The notes under the pieces were generated by a model, which saw only the letters and a list, made by a program, of their open reading frames with translations, ran no database searches and was not told where the DNA came from. Both the position numbers and the translations under genes were made by a program. Shown here piece after piece: positions 45,368 to 53,859 of a stretch of 64,000 nucleotides of DNA. This DNA comes from Cytobacillus sp. NJ13 (GTDB lineage: Bacteria > Bacillota > Bacilli > Bacillales > Cytobacillaceae), in NCBI GenBank assembly GCA_030348385.1, contig JAUCFP010000006.1:3809501-3873500 (forward strand), read 5' to 3'. Position 1 is the first letter of the stretch. The number at the start of each line of letters is the position of its first letter.

Positions 45368-46678
45368 ATGCTAAGTATGATTGGATTGTTTGGGGGGATT
45401 GGGCTTCTCATCTATTTGACGATGAGAGGGATGAACCTGCTGCTTGCTGCCCCTCTTGCAGCATTTATTGTTGCAATATTCAGCGGATTGCCGATTTTTC
45501 CTCAGCTCGCTGGGGAGGGTGAGGTCAATTTTCTAACCAACTATATGAACGGATTTGCCGGGTTTATTACATCCTGGTATTTGATGTTCTTATTCGGTGC
45601 CATTTTTGGAAAACTAATGGAGGACAGCGGAGCTGCAGACAGTGTTTCCAAATGGATTATCGGAAAGATTGGCATGAAACGGGCAGCGTTAGCTGTTGTC
45701 ATTGCCTGTGCGGTCTTAACCTATGGCGGTGTAAGTCTGTTTGTTGTTGCCTTCTCCGTCTATCCAATGGCATTGAGCCTATTTAAGGAAGCCAATCTGC
45801 CAAGAAGGTTCATACCGGCAGCTCTCGCCTTCGGTTCGACTACATTTACCATGACGTCGGCAGGTTCACCGGAAATCCAAAACTGGATTCCGATTGAATT
45901 TCTGGGAACTTCCCCGTACGCTGCCTGGGAAGTCAGCTTCATTGTTGCTGTCTTTATGATGGCATTTGGATACTGGTGGCTGAAGAAAATGATTAACAAG
46001 GCGATCCGCAATGGAGAAAAATTTGAGGCAAGAGAAACGGATTCTGCTTTGATCCGTGAAAACTTGCCAAGCCCCATGTTAAGTATGGTGCCGCTCTTGG
46101 TCGTCCTTGTGATTTCGTTTATTTTCCATGATTCATTGGCACAATCAGCCTTAATCATTGCCTTATTGAGCGGCTGTTTTGCCACCTATTTTCTTAACCG
46201 CAAGTATTTTACAAATGTATGGGGGGCGGTATCGGAAGGAACGATCGGCGCCTTGATTGCCATTGCCAATACATCCGCAGTTGTCGGCTTTGGCGGAGTG
46301 GCTAAAGCAACACCTGCCTTCGCCAGCGCGGTAGATGCTATGACCAGCATTCCGGGAAGCCCTTTAATCGGCGGGGCTCTGGCTGTTGCTGTCATTGCAG
46401 GTCTGACTGGATCTGCTTCAGGTGGTCAATCCATCGCACTGCCGCTGCTTGCCCCGCACTATCTGGATATGGGTGTCAATGCAAGTGAACTTCATCGTGT
46501 TGTGGCGATATCATCCGGATCGATTGATTCCTTGCCGCATGGCGGTTACGTTGTGACAACCATCCGTGCAATCTGCGGTGAATCCCATAAGGATGCCTAT
46601 CCGGCATTTGGTGCATTAACAGTCATTGTGCCAATACTGGGTGTTATATTAGCGGTCATTTTATTCTCGATTTTCTAA
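45368..46678 (+). CDS. GntP family permease
   Basis: 436 residues, ATG after AGGAGGATCTT. About 12 membrane segments; GntP/gluconate-proton symporter family features: FLFGAIFGKLMEDSGAADSV, TYGGVSLFVVAFSVYPMALS, TMTSAGSPEIQNWIP, GLTGSASGGQSIALPLLAPH and GSIDSLPHGGYVVTTIRAIC. Family members import gluconate, other sugar acids or hydroxyacids. Last gene of the LacI operon, so it should import the substrate of the three dehydrogenases. A paralogue lies at 52459-53811. Confidence 0.9.
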   Translation: MLSMIGLFGGIGLLIYLTMRGMNLLLAAPLAAFIVAIFSGLPIFPQLAGEGEVNFLTNYMNGFAGFITSWYLMFLFGAIFGKLMEDSGAADSVSKWIIGKIGMKRAALAVVIACAVLTYGGVSLFVVAFSVYPMALSLFKEANLPRRFIPAALAFGSTTFTMTSAGSPEIQNWIPIEFLGTSPYAAWEVSFIVAVFMMAFGYWWLKKMINKAIRNGEKFEARETDSALIRENLPSPMLSMVPLLVVLVISFIFHDSLAQSALIIALLSGCFATYFLNRKYFTNVWGAVSEGTIGALIAIANTSAVVGFGGVAKATPAFASAVDAMTSIPGSPLIGGALAVAVIAGLTGSASGGQSIALPLLAPHYLDMGVNASELHRVVAISSGSIDSLPHGGYVVTTIRAICGESHKDAYPAFGALTVIVPILGVILAVILFSIF

Positions 46679-46691
46679 ATGGCTTTAGCAG

Positions 46692-46725
46692 AAAGACAGA
46701 GGGGTTTAGGCTCTCTGTCTTTTTT
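46692..46725 (+). terminator. Terminator after GntP permease
   Basis: AAAGACAGAG/CTCTGTCTTT stem and T tract. Confidence 0.88.
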
Positions 46726-46733
46726 AAAAAGAA

Positions 46734-46898
46734 ATATTTGGAACTGCCATAGTCTTTGCTGCAGCACCGATGAGTTACTTAGCTGTTGTGGATATGCCAT
46801 ATGAGCGATGGGTAAAATTTATTTGGAAGCTTATCATAGGGTGGCTGATGATTGGTGCACTAGCATTAGTTGCGGCTGTGCTGATAGGGGTTCAGTAA
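46734..46898 (+). pseudogene. Remnant of a membrane transporter C-terminus (YfcC-like)
   Basis: An open stretch directly after the terminator reads FGTAIVFAAAPMSYLAVVDM and then, from about 46800, YERWVKFIWKLIIGWLMIGA, ending AVLIGVQ and a stop. This resembles the last part of YfcC-type carboxylate/amino-acid carriers (a basic YxxWVKF turn before the final helix). A stop codon lies just upstream, and no start with a ribosome binding site is seen, so it is probably what is left of a deleted gene. A 42-residue peptide from ATG 46770 is the only alternative. Confidence 0.45.
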
Positions 46899-46909
46899 GC
46901 GCGTAATAA

Positions 46910-46941
46910 AAGGGAGACACCATAATATCCGGGTCTCCCTT
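46910..46941 (-). terminator. Terminator of M6 metalloprotease gene
   Basis: AGGGAGAC/GTCTCCCT stem; the minus-strand T tract is the complement of AATAAAA. Confidence 0.8.
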
Positions 46942-46946
46942 CATCT

Positions 46947-48914
46947 TTATTTTCCAGCCCCAGGCCCAATTCTTCGAATGGCAGTTGCTGATTTGGCCGA
47001 ATCTGTTTCAGATGCAGTGGTAAATGTAAGGTTGGTCGGTACCGGCTTGGTATTTGGAATTTTTACGTAGACCGGAACTTCCACCGTTTCCCCAGCTTGT
47101 ACCTCAATCACGTTATTCTCAAGCATTAGCTCCCATCCAGCATCTGTTTTAGCATTAAGGCGGAAGAGATCTGCAGATTCACCTGTATTGGTTACCTTGA
47201 AGTAATAGGCTGCGACCTTGCCGGGAGCGGCAAACTCGGTCTTGCCTTTCTGGGCTGCAACTCCTCGGGTGAAGGAACTGGAACCATCCATATTTCTGAC
47301 AGCTACCCGGTAAGAGAGTGCACCTTCGTCATCCAGTTTCTTTTTTAAAATATAGAAATGAAGCCGGTTGTGCTCGTCCTTATATTCGCTCACAACGCCC
47401 TCTGCTGTACCTGCTTTGAAAAGGGAATCGGAAAGCTGCCGGTAATCCCCTTTTGAGTACATGGCTTCTGTGCCATCTGGACGCTTAAAATCGACCTGGT
47501 TAATATCTTCTGAATGAGAGTCGATGACCCAAATGTTTGGTGCTGCTTCTGTATTTTTTGTTTTGGCAAGAAGGACACCGGAATCAGGAGTAAAGGAGTC
47601 GAACCCTACACGATCTACAACTTCTACCGTATAGTTGTTGTACCACTTTTCCCCGCGCTGCATATCTGCACGCCAATCATCTTCCAGAGAGTTCTTTGGC
47701 GTTAAGTCCTCCATGCTGATGTTTATGCCGTGAAGCCCGCTGCGGCCAAATTCTTCTCCAGCCGGAACGGCCCGTGCCAGGATATCAGCAAACACAGGTC
47801 CAGATTCAGCCAAGTCTTCGCGGCTGATGTTCAGGTACTGGTCTTCAGATAAAAACCCTTGTTTGATTTTGTTGCGGAGCATATGGTGTGATGGTGCAGA
47901 TCCACCCAGGGTAGGAAGTACCATCCATCTTGTATGCGGTCCCGCAGGCCCATTGAAGCTCCCGCGGCTCATTAATTCCCATGGTCCGGAATAGGAGCGG
48001 GAAACAGGCTTTCCGTAAGGGTTATTGTAATTATCTCCGAGGTTCATAATATGTCCAAACTCATGAGCGAACGTGCCCATTCCATCATTTTCACCTTGGA
48101 TTGAGACACCACGGCTTGCGCTGGACCAGATGCTTTTTGCTGCAAGCCAGGAAGTCCATGGTACATAGCGTGTATTAGCGGAATTAGGGAACCCTTCGAA
48201 TGGAGGGCCGAATTCTTTTGATACATCCTCTGCCGTCTGGAACATCATTTCTCCAAATTCCTGCCAGACACCTGATTCGTCATAGCCGGCATGGAGGATA
48301 AAGGTAAAGTCGTACTCTTTGCCGGAAGCATCGATGTCAGCTTGTGCTTTAGCAGTGGCTTCTGCTCTTAAATTTTTTCCAGCGTATTCACCCGGCATAT
48401 TTCCCTGCTGTCCGAATTCATTTAAACCATACTGAAATTCATTGAAATCCATACGGTAGGTGCCAAAGGAATCCAGCTCCACTGCCCATTTTCCGTATGA
48501 ATTTTCTCTCCAATATTCATTAATCGTCCGATAGTTATTCAGAGGCTGCGGCTTATTCAGAAAGTCCACCCAAAATTGGCCGATTTCATCACGGGGAATG
48601 CTGCCGGTACCAATTGGGTTCCCTGCTATTTCAGATCCCTCTGGCTGGCTTAAAATAAATTCCCGGTCCGGAAAGTCGACAATGACAAGTGCTCCCTTCA
48701 GCACTCTTTCCGGCTCAATATCGGTGCTGTTCCAATTGATGCCGGGAATGGGACGGTAATCTTCCCAAGTCATATCCTCGGGCAGAACCCATGATTCCCT
48801 ATCTTCAGGTTCTGGGAAGTCTTCAAGACCTGGCTTTTCTGCGTATGCAGCAGAAGAAACGGTTATCATAAATAAAGTTACTAGCAAAACAAAAGATTTC
48901 TTTAATTGCCTCAA
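46947..48914 (-). CDS. Secreted M6 family (immune inhibitor A-like) metalloprotease
   Basis: 655 residues from TTG at 48912-48914 (minus) after GGGAGG. Signal peptide about 1-25 (SSAAYAEKP). Zinc motif HEFGH at 284-288 in GTFAHEFGHIMNLGDN, with a following SGPWELMSRGSFNG that fits the methionine-turn region. The C-terminal about 110 residues form an Ig-like domain of the NEW3/alpha-galactosidase-associated kind (YYFKVTNTGESADLFRL, VEVPVYVKIPN). It lacks the MAM-like and PKD repeats of classic InhA and is shorter. Secreted protease for nutrient supply or host interaction. Monocistronic. Confidence 0.87.
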   Translation of the reverse strand: MRQLKKSFVLLVTLFMITVSSAAYAEKPGLEDFPEPEDRESWVLPEDMTWEDYRPIPGINWNSTDIEPERVLKGALVIVDFPDREFILSQPEGSEIAGNPIGTGSIPRDEIGQFWVDFLNKPQPLNNYRTINEYWRENSYGKWAVELDSFGTYRMDFNEFQYGLNEFGQQGNMPGEYAGKNLRAEATAKAQADIDASGKEYDFTFILHAGYDESGVWQEFGEMMFQTAEDVSKEFGPPFEGFPNSANTRYVPWTSWLAAKSIWSSASRGVSIQGENDGMGTFAHEFGHIMNLGDNYNNPYGKPVSRSYSGPWELMSRGSFNGPAGPHTRWMVLPTLGGSAPSHHMLRNKIKQGFLSEDQYLNISREDLAESGPVFADILARAVPAGEEFGRSGLHGINISMEDLTPKNSLEDDWRADMQRGEKWYNNYTVEVVDRVGFDSFTPDSGVLLAKTKNTEAAPNIWVIDSHSEDINQVDFKRPDGTEAMYSKGDYRQLSDSLFKAGTAEGVVSEYKDEHNRLHFYILKKKLDDEGALSYRVAVRNMDGSSSFTRGVAAQKGKTEFAAPGKVAAYYFKVTNTGESADLFRLNAKTDAGWELMLENNVIEVQAGETVEVPVYVKIPNTKPVPTNLTFTTASETDSAKSATAIRRIGPGAGK

Positions 48915-49299
48915 CTCTTTCGCCTCCCTAAATCTAGTATTCTGGTAAATTATACAATTAAATTTCGGGTATAAAAATATAAAATATTTAAAATATTCAA
49001 AAATGATATAGAAGTCATAGGTAGTAGGATCTGTCTGTACCTCCTGATTAGAATAAACTTTTTCGTTTTCACCCTGCTTAAGTTCTCCCCATTGGATGAT
49101 CGCCTATGATTCTAGTTGAGAGATAAGTATCTGAATGACGTTAAATATTCATTTTGGCTGATAGAATCAAAATTTAAGCCCAATCTAAATACCCGAATGA
49201 CTGATAAATCTCGCATATTACATTCTCAAGTGGCAATCCAACTTACTGCAATGAAATAGTGTTATAATTTAGAAAATTACGACTGACGGAGGCTTTGAA
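48915..49299. other. Divergent intergenic region
   Basis: Contains the ribosome binding site and promoter region of the M6 protease (minus) and a TATAAT (49263-49268) likely -10 for the sigma-54 activator (plus). I see no gene or RNA structure in it. Confidence 0.5.
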
Positions 49300-51093
49300 A
49301 TGCCTGAATCTATGTCTTTACAGAATGACGAACAATTTCACGTAAAAAACTGGATGACACCCAGCCCTTTTTGTATTCAGCCCGGGCAAACATTGGCAGA
49401 AGCTTCAAAAAAGATGGTGAATCTTCACCTGGAAAGCCTGCCTGTACTGGATGAGACGAATGGGTTAGTCGGTATGATTACATCAAGAAAGCTGCTTAAC
49501 TATTTTGCCCAGGGCAACTCAGGCGACGACTTAATTGGCAGTATTCCCAAATCAAATCTGGCTGTTGTCCGGCCAGACGATTCCATCCTTGATATTTTGT
49601 CGCTTCCATATGATCAGCTTCCTGTCATAGGTGAAGATGGCACATTGCTTGGCATCCTAACAACCCGGGATATCCTTGACGGGCTCTCCAAATACATGCA
49701 TAAGCTGAGACAGCAGCATAATGCTAATGGTGCCCTGGGCGCCATTTTGGAAAGTGCCTATGAGGGGATAGCGGTTGTTGATGAAAACGGCATCCTGCAG
49801 GAATTCAATGAAGCGTACAGCCGTTTTACCGGGATTAAACGGGAGGATGCGATTGGCAGGCATGTGACAGAGGTAATTGATAACACCCATCTTCATGAGA
49901 CGGTAAAGACCGGAATTGCCGAACGCGGAGTTCTTCAGAACATCCAGGGACATGACATGGTAGTGCACCGGATTCCGCTCTGGAAGGAAGGCAGGATTGC
50001 CGGGGCCATTGGAATGCTGATTTTTGAGGGAGTAACCGAAGTATATAAAATCTATGAAAAGCTGCAGGAAAATCAAAATGCTAAGCCGGATCTTTTCACG
50101 AAGAAAAAGGAAAGCGATAGCCGGATTACGCTTGATCAGATCATTGGGACAAGTGAGGGGATCACGGATGTAAAGCGGCTGGCACGGAAGGCGGCAAGGA
50201 CAGCGGCTACTGTTCTGATTACGGGTGAAAGCGGGACGGGAAAAGAGATGTTCGCAAAGAGCATCCACCACCTCAGCCCTTTTTCGACTGGCCCTTTCAT
50301 TAGCGTTAACTGCGGGGCGATTCCGGAGCATTTATTCGAATCCGAGCTGTTTGGCTATGAAGAAGGAGCATTTACTGGTGCGAAAAAAGGCGGCAAGCCT
50401 GGGAAATTTGAGCTTGCAGACAACGGTACTATTTTTCTCGATGAAATCGGGGAGATGCCTCTTGTCATGCAGACCAAGCTGCTGCGGGTTCTGCAGGAAA
50501 AAGAAGCCGAACGAGTCGGCAGTGTGAAGAAGTATCAGATCAATGTCAGAGTGATCGCTGCGACGAACCGTGACCTTATGCAAATGATCGAAAACGGGGA
50601 ATTCCGGGAGGATCTATACTACCGGCTGAACATTATCCAGCTTCACATCCCGCCGCTGCGCGAACGGAAAAAGGATATCCCCATCCTGCTGGTCCATTAT
50701 CTGAAAGAGATTTGTGAGAGGTATCAGGTACCCGGAAAAATATTCACTTCTGAAGCGGTGAATGCATTTGTACAGCATCCATGGAGGGGGAATATTCGCG
50801 AGATGGTCAATACGGTGGAGCAGCTGGTAACGCTGGTGGATGGGAAGGTCATTGACAATCATCATTTGCCGGAGATGTTAAAAAGGACTGAACCTTTTAT
50901 GAAAGAAGGGAAAGAACCCTCATTAGCTGCCGGATCTATAGAAGAAGCCAGGTTTCTGGGAAACCAAAGAGAAGCGGAATTGATTCTTGATGCCTTAAGA
51001 AAGGCGGGCGGGAATAAATCGAAGGCAGCTGATTTACTTGGGATTCATCGGACAACCCTCTACCAAAAGCTTAAAAAACATGGAATAACATGA
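49300..51093 (+). CDS. CBS-PAS sigma-54-dependent transcriptional activator
   Basis: 597 residues. Two CBS domains (about 14-72 and 76-132: VKNWMTPSPFCIQPGQTLAE, DQLPVIGEDGTLLGILTTRD), a PAS domain (about 143-250, AILESAYEGIAVVDENGILQ), AAA+ domain (about 280-510) with Walker A GESGTGKE (309-316), GAFTGA (356-361) and TIFLDEIGEM, and a Fis-type helix-turn-helix at the end (NKSKAADLLGIHRTTLYQKL). CBS domains may sense adenine nucleotides, PAS an acid or redox signal. It stands just before a sigma-54 promoter at 51192 and its operon, so it is its likely activator. Confidence 0.92.
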   Translation: MPESMSLQNDEQFHVKNWMTPSPFCIQPGQTLAEASKKMVNLHLESLPVLDETNGLVGMITSRKLLNYFAQGNSGDDLIGSIPKSNLAVVRPDDSILDILSLPYDQLPVIGEDGTLLGILTTRDILDGLSKYMHKLRQQHNANGALGAILESAYEGIAVVDENGILQEFNEAYSRFTGIKREDAIGRHVTEVIDNTHLHETVKTGIAERGVLQNIQGHDMVVHRIPLWKEGRIAGAIGMLIFEGVTEVYKIYEKLQENQNAKPDLFTKKKESDSRITLDQIIGTSEGITDVKRLARKAARTAATVLITGESGTGKEMFAKSIHHLSPFSTGPFISVNCGAIPEHLFESELFGYEEGAFTGAKKGGKPGKFELADNGTIFLDEIGEMPLVMQTKLLRVLQEKEAERVGSVKKYQINVRVIAATNRDLMQMIENGEFREDLYYRLNIIQLHIPPLRERKKDIPILLVHYLKEICERYQVPGKIFTSEAVNAFVQHPWRGNIREMVNTVEQLVTLVDGKVIDNHHLPEMLKRTEPFMKEGKEPSLAAGSIEEARFLGNQREAELILDALRKAGGNKSKAADLLGIHRTTLYQKLKKHGIT

Positions 51094-51099
51094 ATGCAG

Positions 51100-51147
51100 T
51101 GTAGTGATTTCGCTACAAAAAATCTACAGCTGTAGTGTAGTGGCTAC
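51100..51147. promoter_or_regulatory. Cluster of activator-binding palindromes (UAS)
   Basis: TGTAGTGATTTCGCTACA (51100-51117), CTACAGCTGTAG (51124-51135) and GTAGTGGCTAC (51137-51147) share GTAG/CTAC arms and lie 45-92 bases upstream of the -24 element. Confidence 0.6.
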
Positions 51148-51191
51148 GCTTTTGCGGACATGAGACACTGATTTTTACCGGGTTTCATAGT

Positions 51192-51206
51192 TGGCACGCT
51201 CCTTGC
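51192..51206 (+). promoter_or_regulatory. Sigma-54 (-24/-12) promoter
   Basis: TTGGCACG-N4-TTGCA, same spacing as the promoter at 29233, 40 bases before the alcohol dehydrogenase gene. Confidence 0.9.
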
Positions 51207-51245
51207 AAGTATAGAAGTAACAGAACAAAAGGGGTGGAATGTTCA

Positions 51246-52442
51246 ATGGAGAAACCAGCAGTTTTCCGGGTGCCGGAAGCGATCTTTTATGGAAGGGGAT
51301 CTTCCGAAAAAGTTGGGGCTGAAGCGGCGCTTAGAGGGAAAAAAGCATTAATAATCAGTGACAAAATAATGGATCAGCTTGGTTATGTAAGCGAATGCAG
51401 AACCTTTCTTCAGGAAGCCGGAGTAAAAAGCGAGGTATACCTTGGGGTAGCATCTGAACCAACTGATGAGTATGTGGCAGAAGCATTGGCGCTTTTTCAG
51501 GAAGAACAATGTGACCTCGTCATCTCAGTAGGGGGCGGCAGCTGTATTGATACGGCGAAAGCCATCGCCGTTCTCGCAGCGAATGGCGGCTATATCGGCG
51601 ATTATATGGGGGGAAAGAAACTGGCCCAGAATGCGCCTGTACCTCACATTGCCATTCCGACAACAGCTGGGACAGGCTCTGAGGCAACAGATGTAACAGT
51701 CATCACGAACTCATCCAATGATGTAAAAATGATGATCAAGCAGCCTGCCTTCATGCCGAGTGTGGCGATTGTAGATCCTTTGCTCACGATATCTTCACCG
51801 AAGAATGTTACATCTGCAACAGGGGTGGATGCATTAAGCCATGCCATTGAAGCCTATCTGTCCAAAAAAGCACATCCGATGACCGATACGATGGCTATAT
51901 CGGCTATGAGATTAATTGTGGAAAATATTTTAACCGCTTACAACGAGGGGCAAAATATCGATGCCCGTGAGGCAATGAGCCTTGGATCTCTCCAGGCGGG
52001 TATGGCGTTTTCTAATGCATCCGTATGTCTAGTGCACGGAATGAGCCGTCCGATTGGAGCTTTATTCCATGTGCCGCATGGAATCTCGAATGCCATGCTT
52101 TTGCCGGCCGTATTGGAATTCAGCCAGGAAGCATGTGTGGATCGCCTGGCAGATATCGGAAGAATTTTTCAGCCTGAAAATGAAAGCCTTACCAGAGAAA
52201 AAGCAGCTGAAATCGCTGTTCAATCTGTTAAGAATTTGTGTTTGAAATTAAATATTCCTAATTTAAGAGGATGGGGAATTGACGAAGAAGCTTTTAAGGC
52301 TGCGGTAGGAAAAATGGCAACAGATGCGATAGACAGCGGCAGCCCTGGCAACAATCCAAGAGTCCCGACTCAGAGCGAGCTGGAAGAGTTATACCATGTT
52401 TGCTATGAATATCAGTTTTCCTCTGAAACAGAGAAAGTATAA
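51246..52442 (+). CDS. Iron-containing alcohol dehydrogenase
   Basis: 398 residues from ATG at 51246; a GTG at 51234 is in frame but overlaps the GGGGTGG ribosome binding site. Family III alcohol dehydrogenase: SVGGGSCIDTAKAIAVLA (NAD loop), IPTTAGTGSEATDVTVI, metal ligands in TGVDALSHAIEAYLSKKAHP and CLVHGMSRPIGALFHVPHGI. Similar enzymes oxidise 4-hydroxybutyrate, 3-hydroxypropionate, glycerol or simple alcohols. With a permease and a semialdehyde dehydrogenase behind it, a hydroxyacid to semialdehyde step is likely. Confidence 0.9.
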   Translation: MEKPAVFRVPEAIFYGRGSSEKVGAEAALRGKKALIISDKIMDQLGYVSECRTFLQEAGVKSEVYLGVASEPTDEYVAEALALFQEEQCDLVISVGGGSCIDTAKAIAVLAANGGYIGDYMGGKKLAQNAPVPHIAIPTTAGTGSEATDVTVITNSSNDVKMMIKQPAFMPSVAIVDPLLTISSPKNVTSATGVDALSHAIEAYLSKKAHPMTDTMAISAMRLIVENILTAYNEGQNIDAREAMSLGSLQAGMAFSNASVCLVHGMSRPIGALFHVPHGISNAMLLPAVLEFSQEACVDRLADIGRIFQPENESLTREKAAEIAVQSVKNLCLKLNIPNLRGWGIDEEAFKAAVGKMATDAIDSGSPGNNPRVPTQSELEELYHVCYEYQFSSETEKV

Positions 52443-52458
52443 CAGGGGGGACATTCAG

Positions 52459-53811
52459 ATGATTGGAATTCTGGGGTTAATCGCTTCACTGATTCTATTA
52501 ATGTATTTAACAATGAAAGGCGTAAATATAATTATTGCCGCCATCATCAGCGCAGTTGTGGTTGCTCTTACAGGAGGACTTAACCTTGAGACTGCCCTGA
52601 CAGAGCATTATATGACAGGCTTTACAAATTATTTTTACTCCTGGTTCCTAATCTTCCTGCTTGGGGCAGTTTTCGGGAAAATTATGCAGGTAACCAAGGC
52701 GGCTGACAGTATTGCGAATTGGGTTAAGGATACACTGGGCCCATCCAGAGCTGTATTTGCTGTCGTGGCCGCAGCAGCGATTATGACCTATGGCGGCGTC
52801 AGCTTGTTTGTCGTAGGCTTCGCAGTGTACCCAATTGCGGTTTCACTATTTAAAGTGGCCAATCTGCCGCATCGTTTTATCCCGGCCGCTTTGGTGTTCG
52901 GTTCGATTTCGTTTACGATGACAGCACCGGGATCGCCGGAAATCCAAAACTTGATTCCAACTGAGTTTTTCGGAACAAAGCCGACTGCGGGTGGAATCAT
53001 TGGAGTGTTAATGGCATTAATCATAATGATAACAGGCGGTATTTTACTAAGCCGAATGGTGAAAAAGGCGGTTCAAAATGGAGAGGTATTTTCTTTGCCG
53101 AATCAGCCGTCCAATGCTGCAAATGAGTCGGCGGCTGCTCTGGAAGCGGAGCTGTCCATGCAAAGGCCTGATGCTGCTCCTCCAGGGAAGGACTTCCCGC
53201 ATGTTTTGATGGCGATATTGCCGCTGGCTTCCGTTATTGCCATTTTAAACACAGCAGCCAACTTTACTTCGTCGACGGCTGCCGCTTTAATTTCCCTGAC
53301 GAGCGGAATCATTTTGGCATGTGTACTGATGATTAAATATCTGGTTGGATTTTGGGAGGCTTTGGCAAAAGGTGCCCAGGATGCTTTAGTCGCCGCGGCT
53401 AATACGTGTGCGGTTGTGGGCTTCGGAAGTGTTGCCGCCCAGGTTGCTGCCTTTGATACATTCGTCGATGCTCTGGTCAATATTCCGGGACCTCCCTTAA
53501 TGGGACTGGCGATAGCCGTTACACTGATTTGCGGGATTACAGGTTCGGCTTCAGGCGGTTTGGGGATTGCCCTTCCGATTCTGGCGCCTATGTATATGGC
53601 CCAAGGCCTGGATCCTGGCGCGATGCACAGGATTTCAGCACTGGCTTCGGGCGGCCTGGATTCACTTCCGCATAATGGCTATGTCGTTACGACGATCCGG
53701 GCGATATGCGGGGAAACCCATAAACGCGCCTATTGGCCAATTTTCATCTTGAGTGCAGCGATGCCAACGGCTGTATTATTCCTGGCAGTGATCTTATATT
53801 CGATTTTTTAA
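52459..53811 (+). CDS. GntP family permease (second)
   Basis: 450 residues from ATG at 52459 after GGGGGG. About 12 membrane segments with the same landmarks as the permease at 45368: FLLGAVFGKIMQVTKAADSI, TYGGVSLFVVGFAVYPIAVS, MTAPGSPEIQNLIPTEFFG, GITGSASGGLGIALPILAPM and GLDSLPHNGYVVTTIRAICG. A longer cytoplasmic loop of about 50 residues (PNQPSNAANESAAALEAELS) separates the halves. It should import the hydroxyacid used by the flanking enzymes. Confidence 0.9.
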   Translation: MIGILGLIASLILLMYLTMKGVNIIIAAIISAVVVALTGGLNLETALTEHYMTGFTNYFYSWFLIFLLGAVFGKIMQVTKAADSIANWVKDTLGPSRAVFAVVAAAAIMTYGGVSLFVVGFAVYPIAVSLFKVANLPHRFIPAALVFGSISFTMTAPGSPEIQNLIPTEFFGTKPTAGGIIGVLMALIIMITGGILLSRMVKKAVQNGEVFSLPNQPSNAANESAAALEAELSMQRPDAAPPGKDFPHVLMAILPLASVIAILNTAANFTSSTAAALISLTSGIILACVLMIKYLVGFWEALAKGAQDALVAAANTCAVVGFGSVAAQVAAFDTFVDALVNIPGPPLMGLAIAVTLICGITGSASGGLGIALPILAPMYMAQGLDPGAMHRISALASGGLDSLPHNGYVVTTIRAICGETHKRAYWPIFILSAAMPTAVLFLAVILYSIF

Positions 53812-53859
53812 AAGTTTGGGTGACTGATAGATTTCTAATTTTGAAAGGAGTTTTTACTT

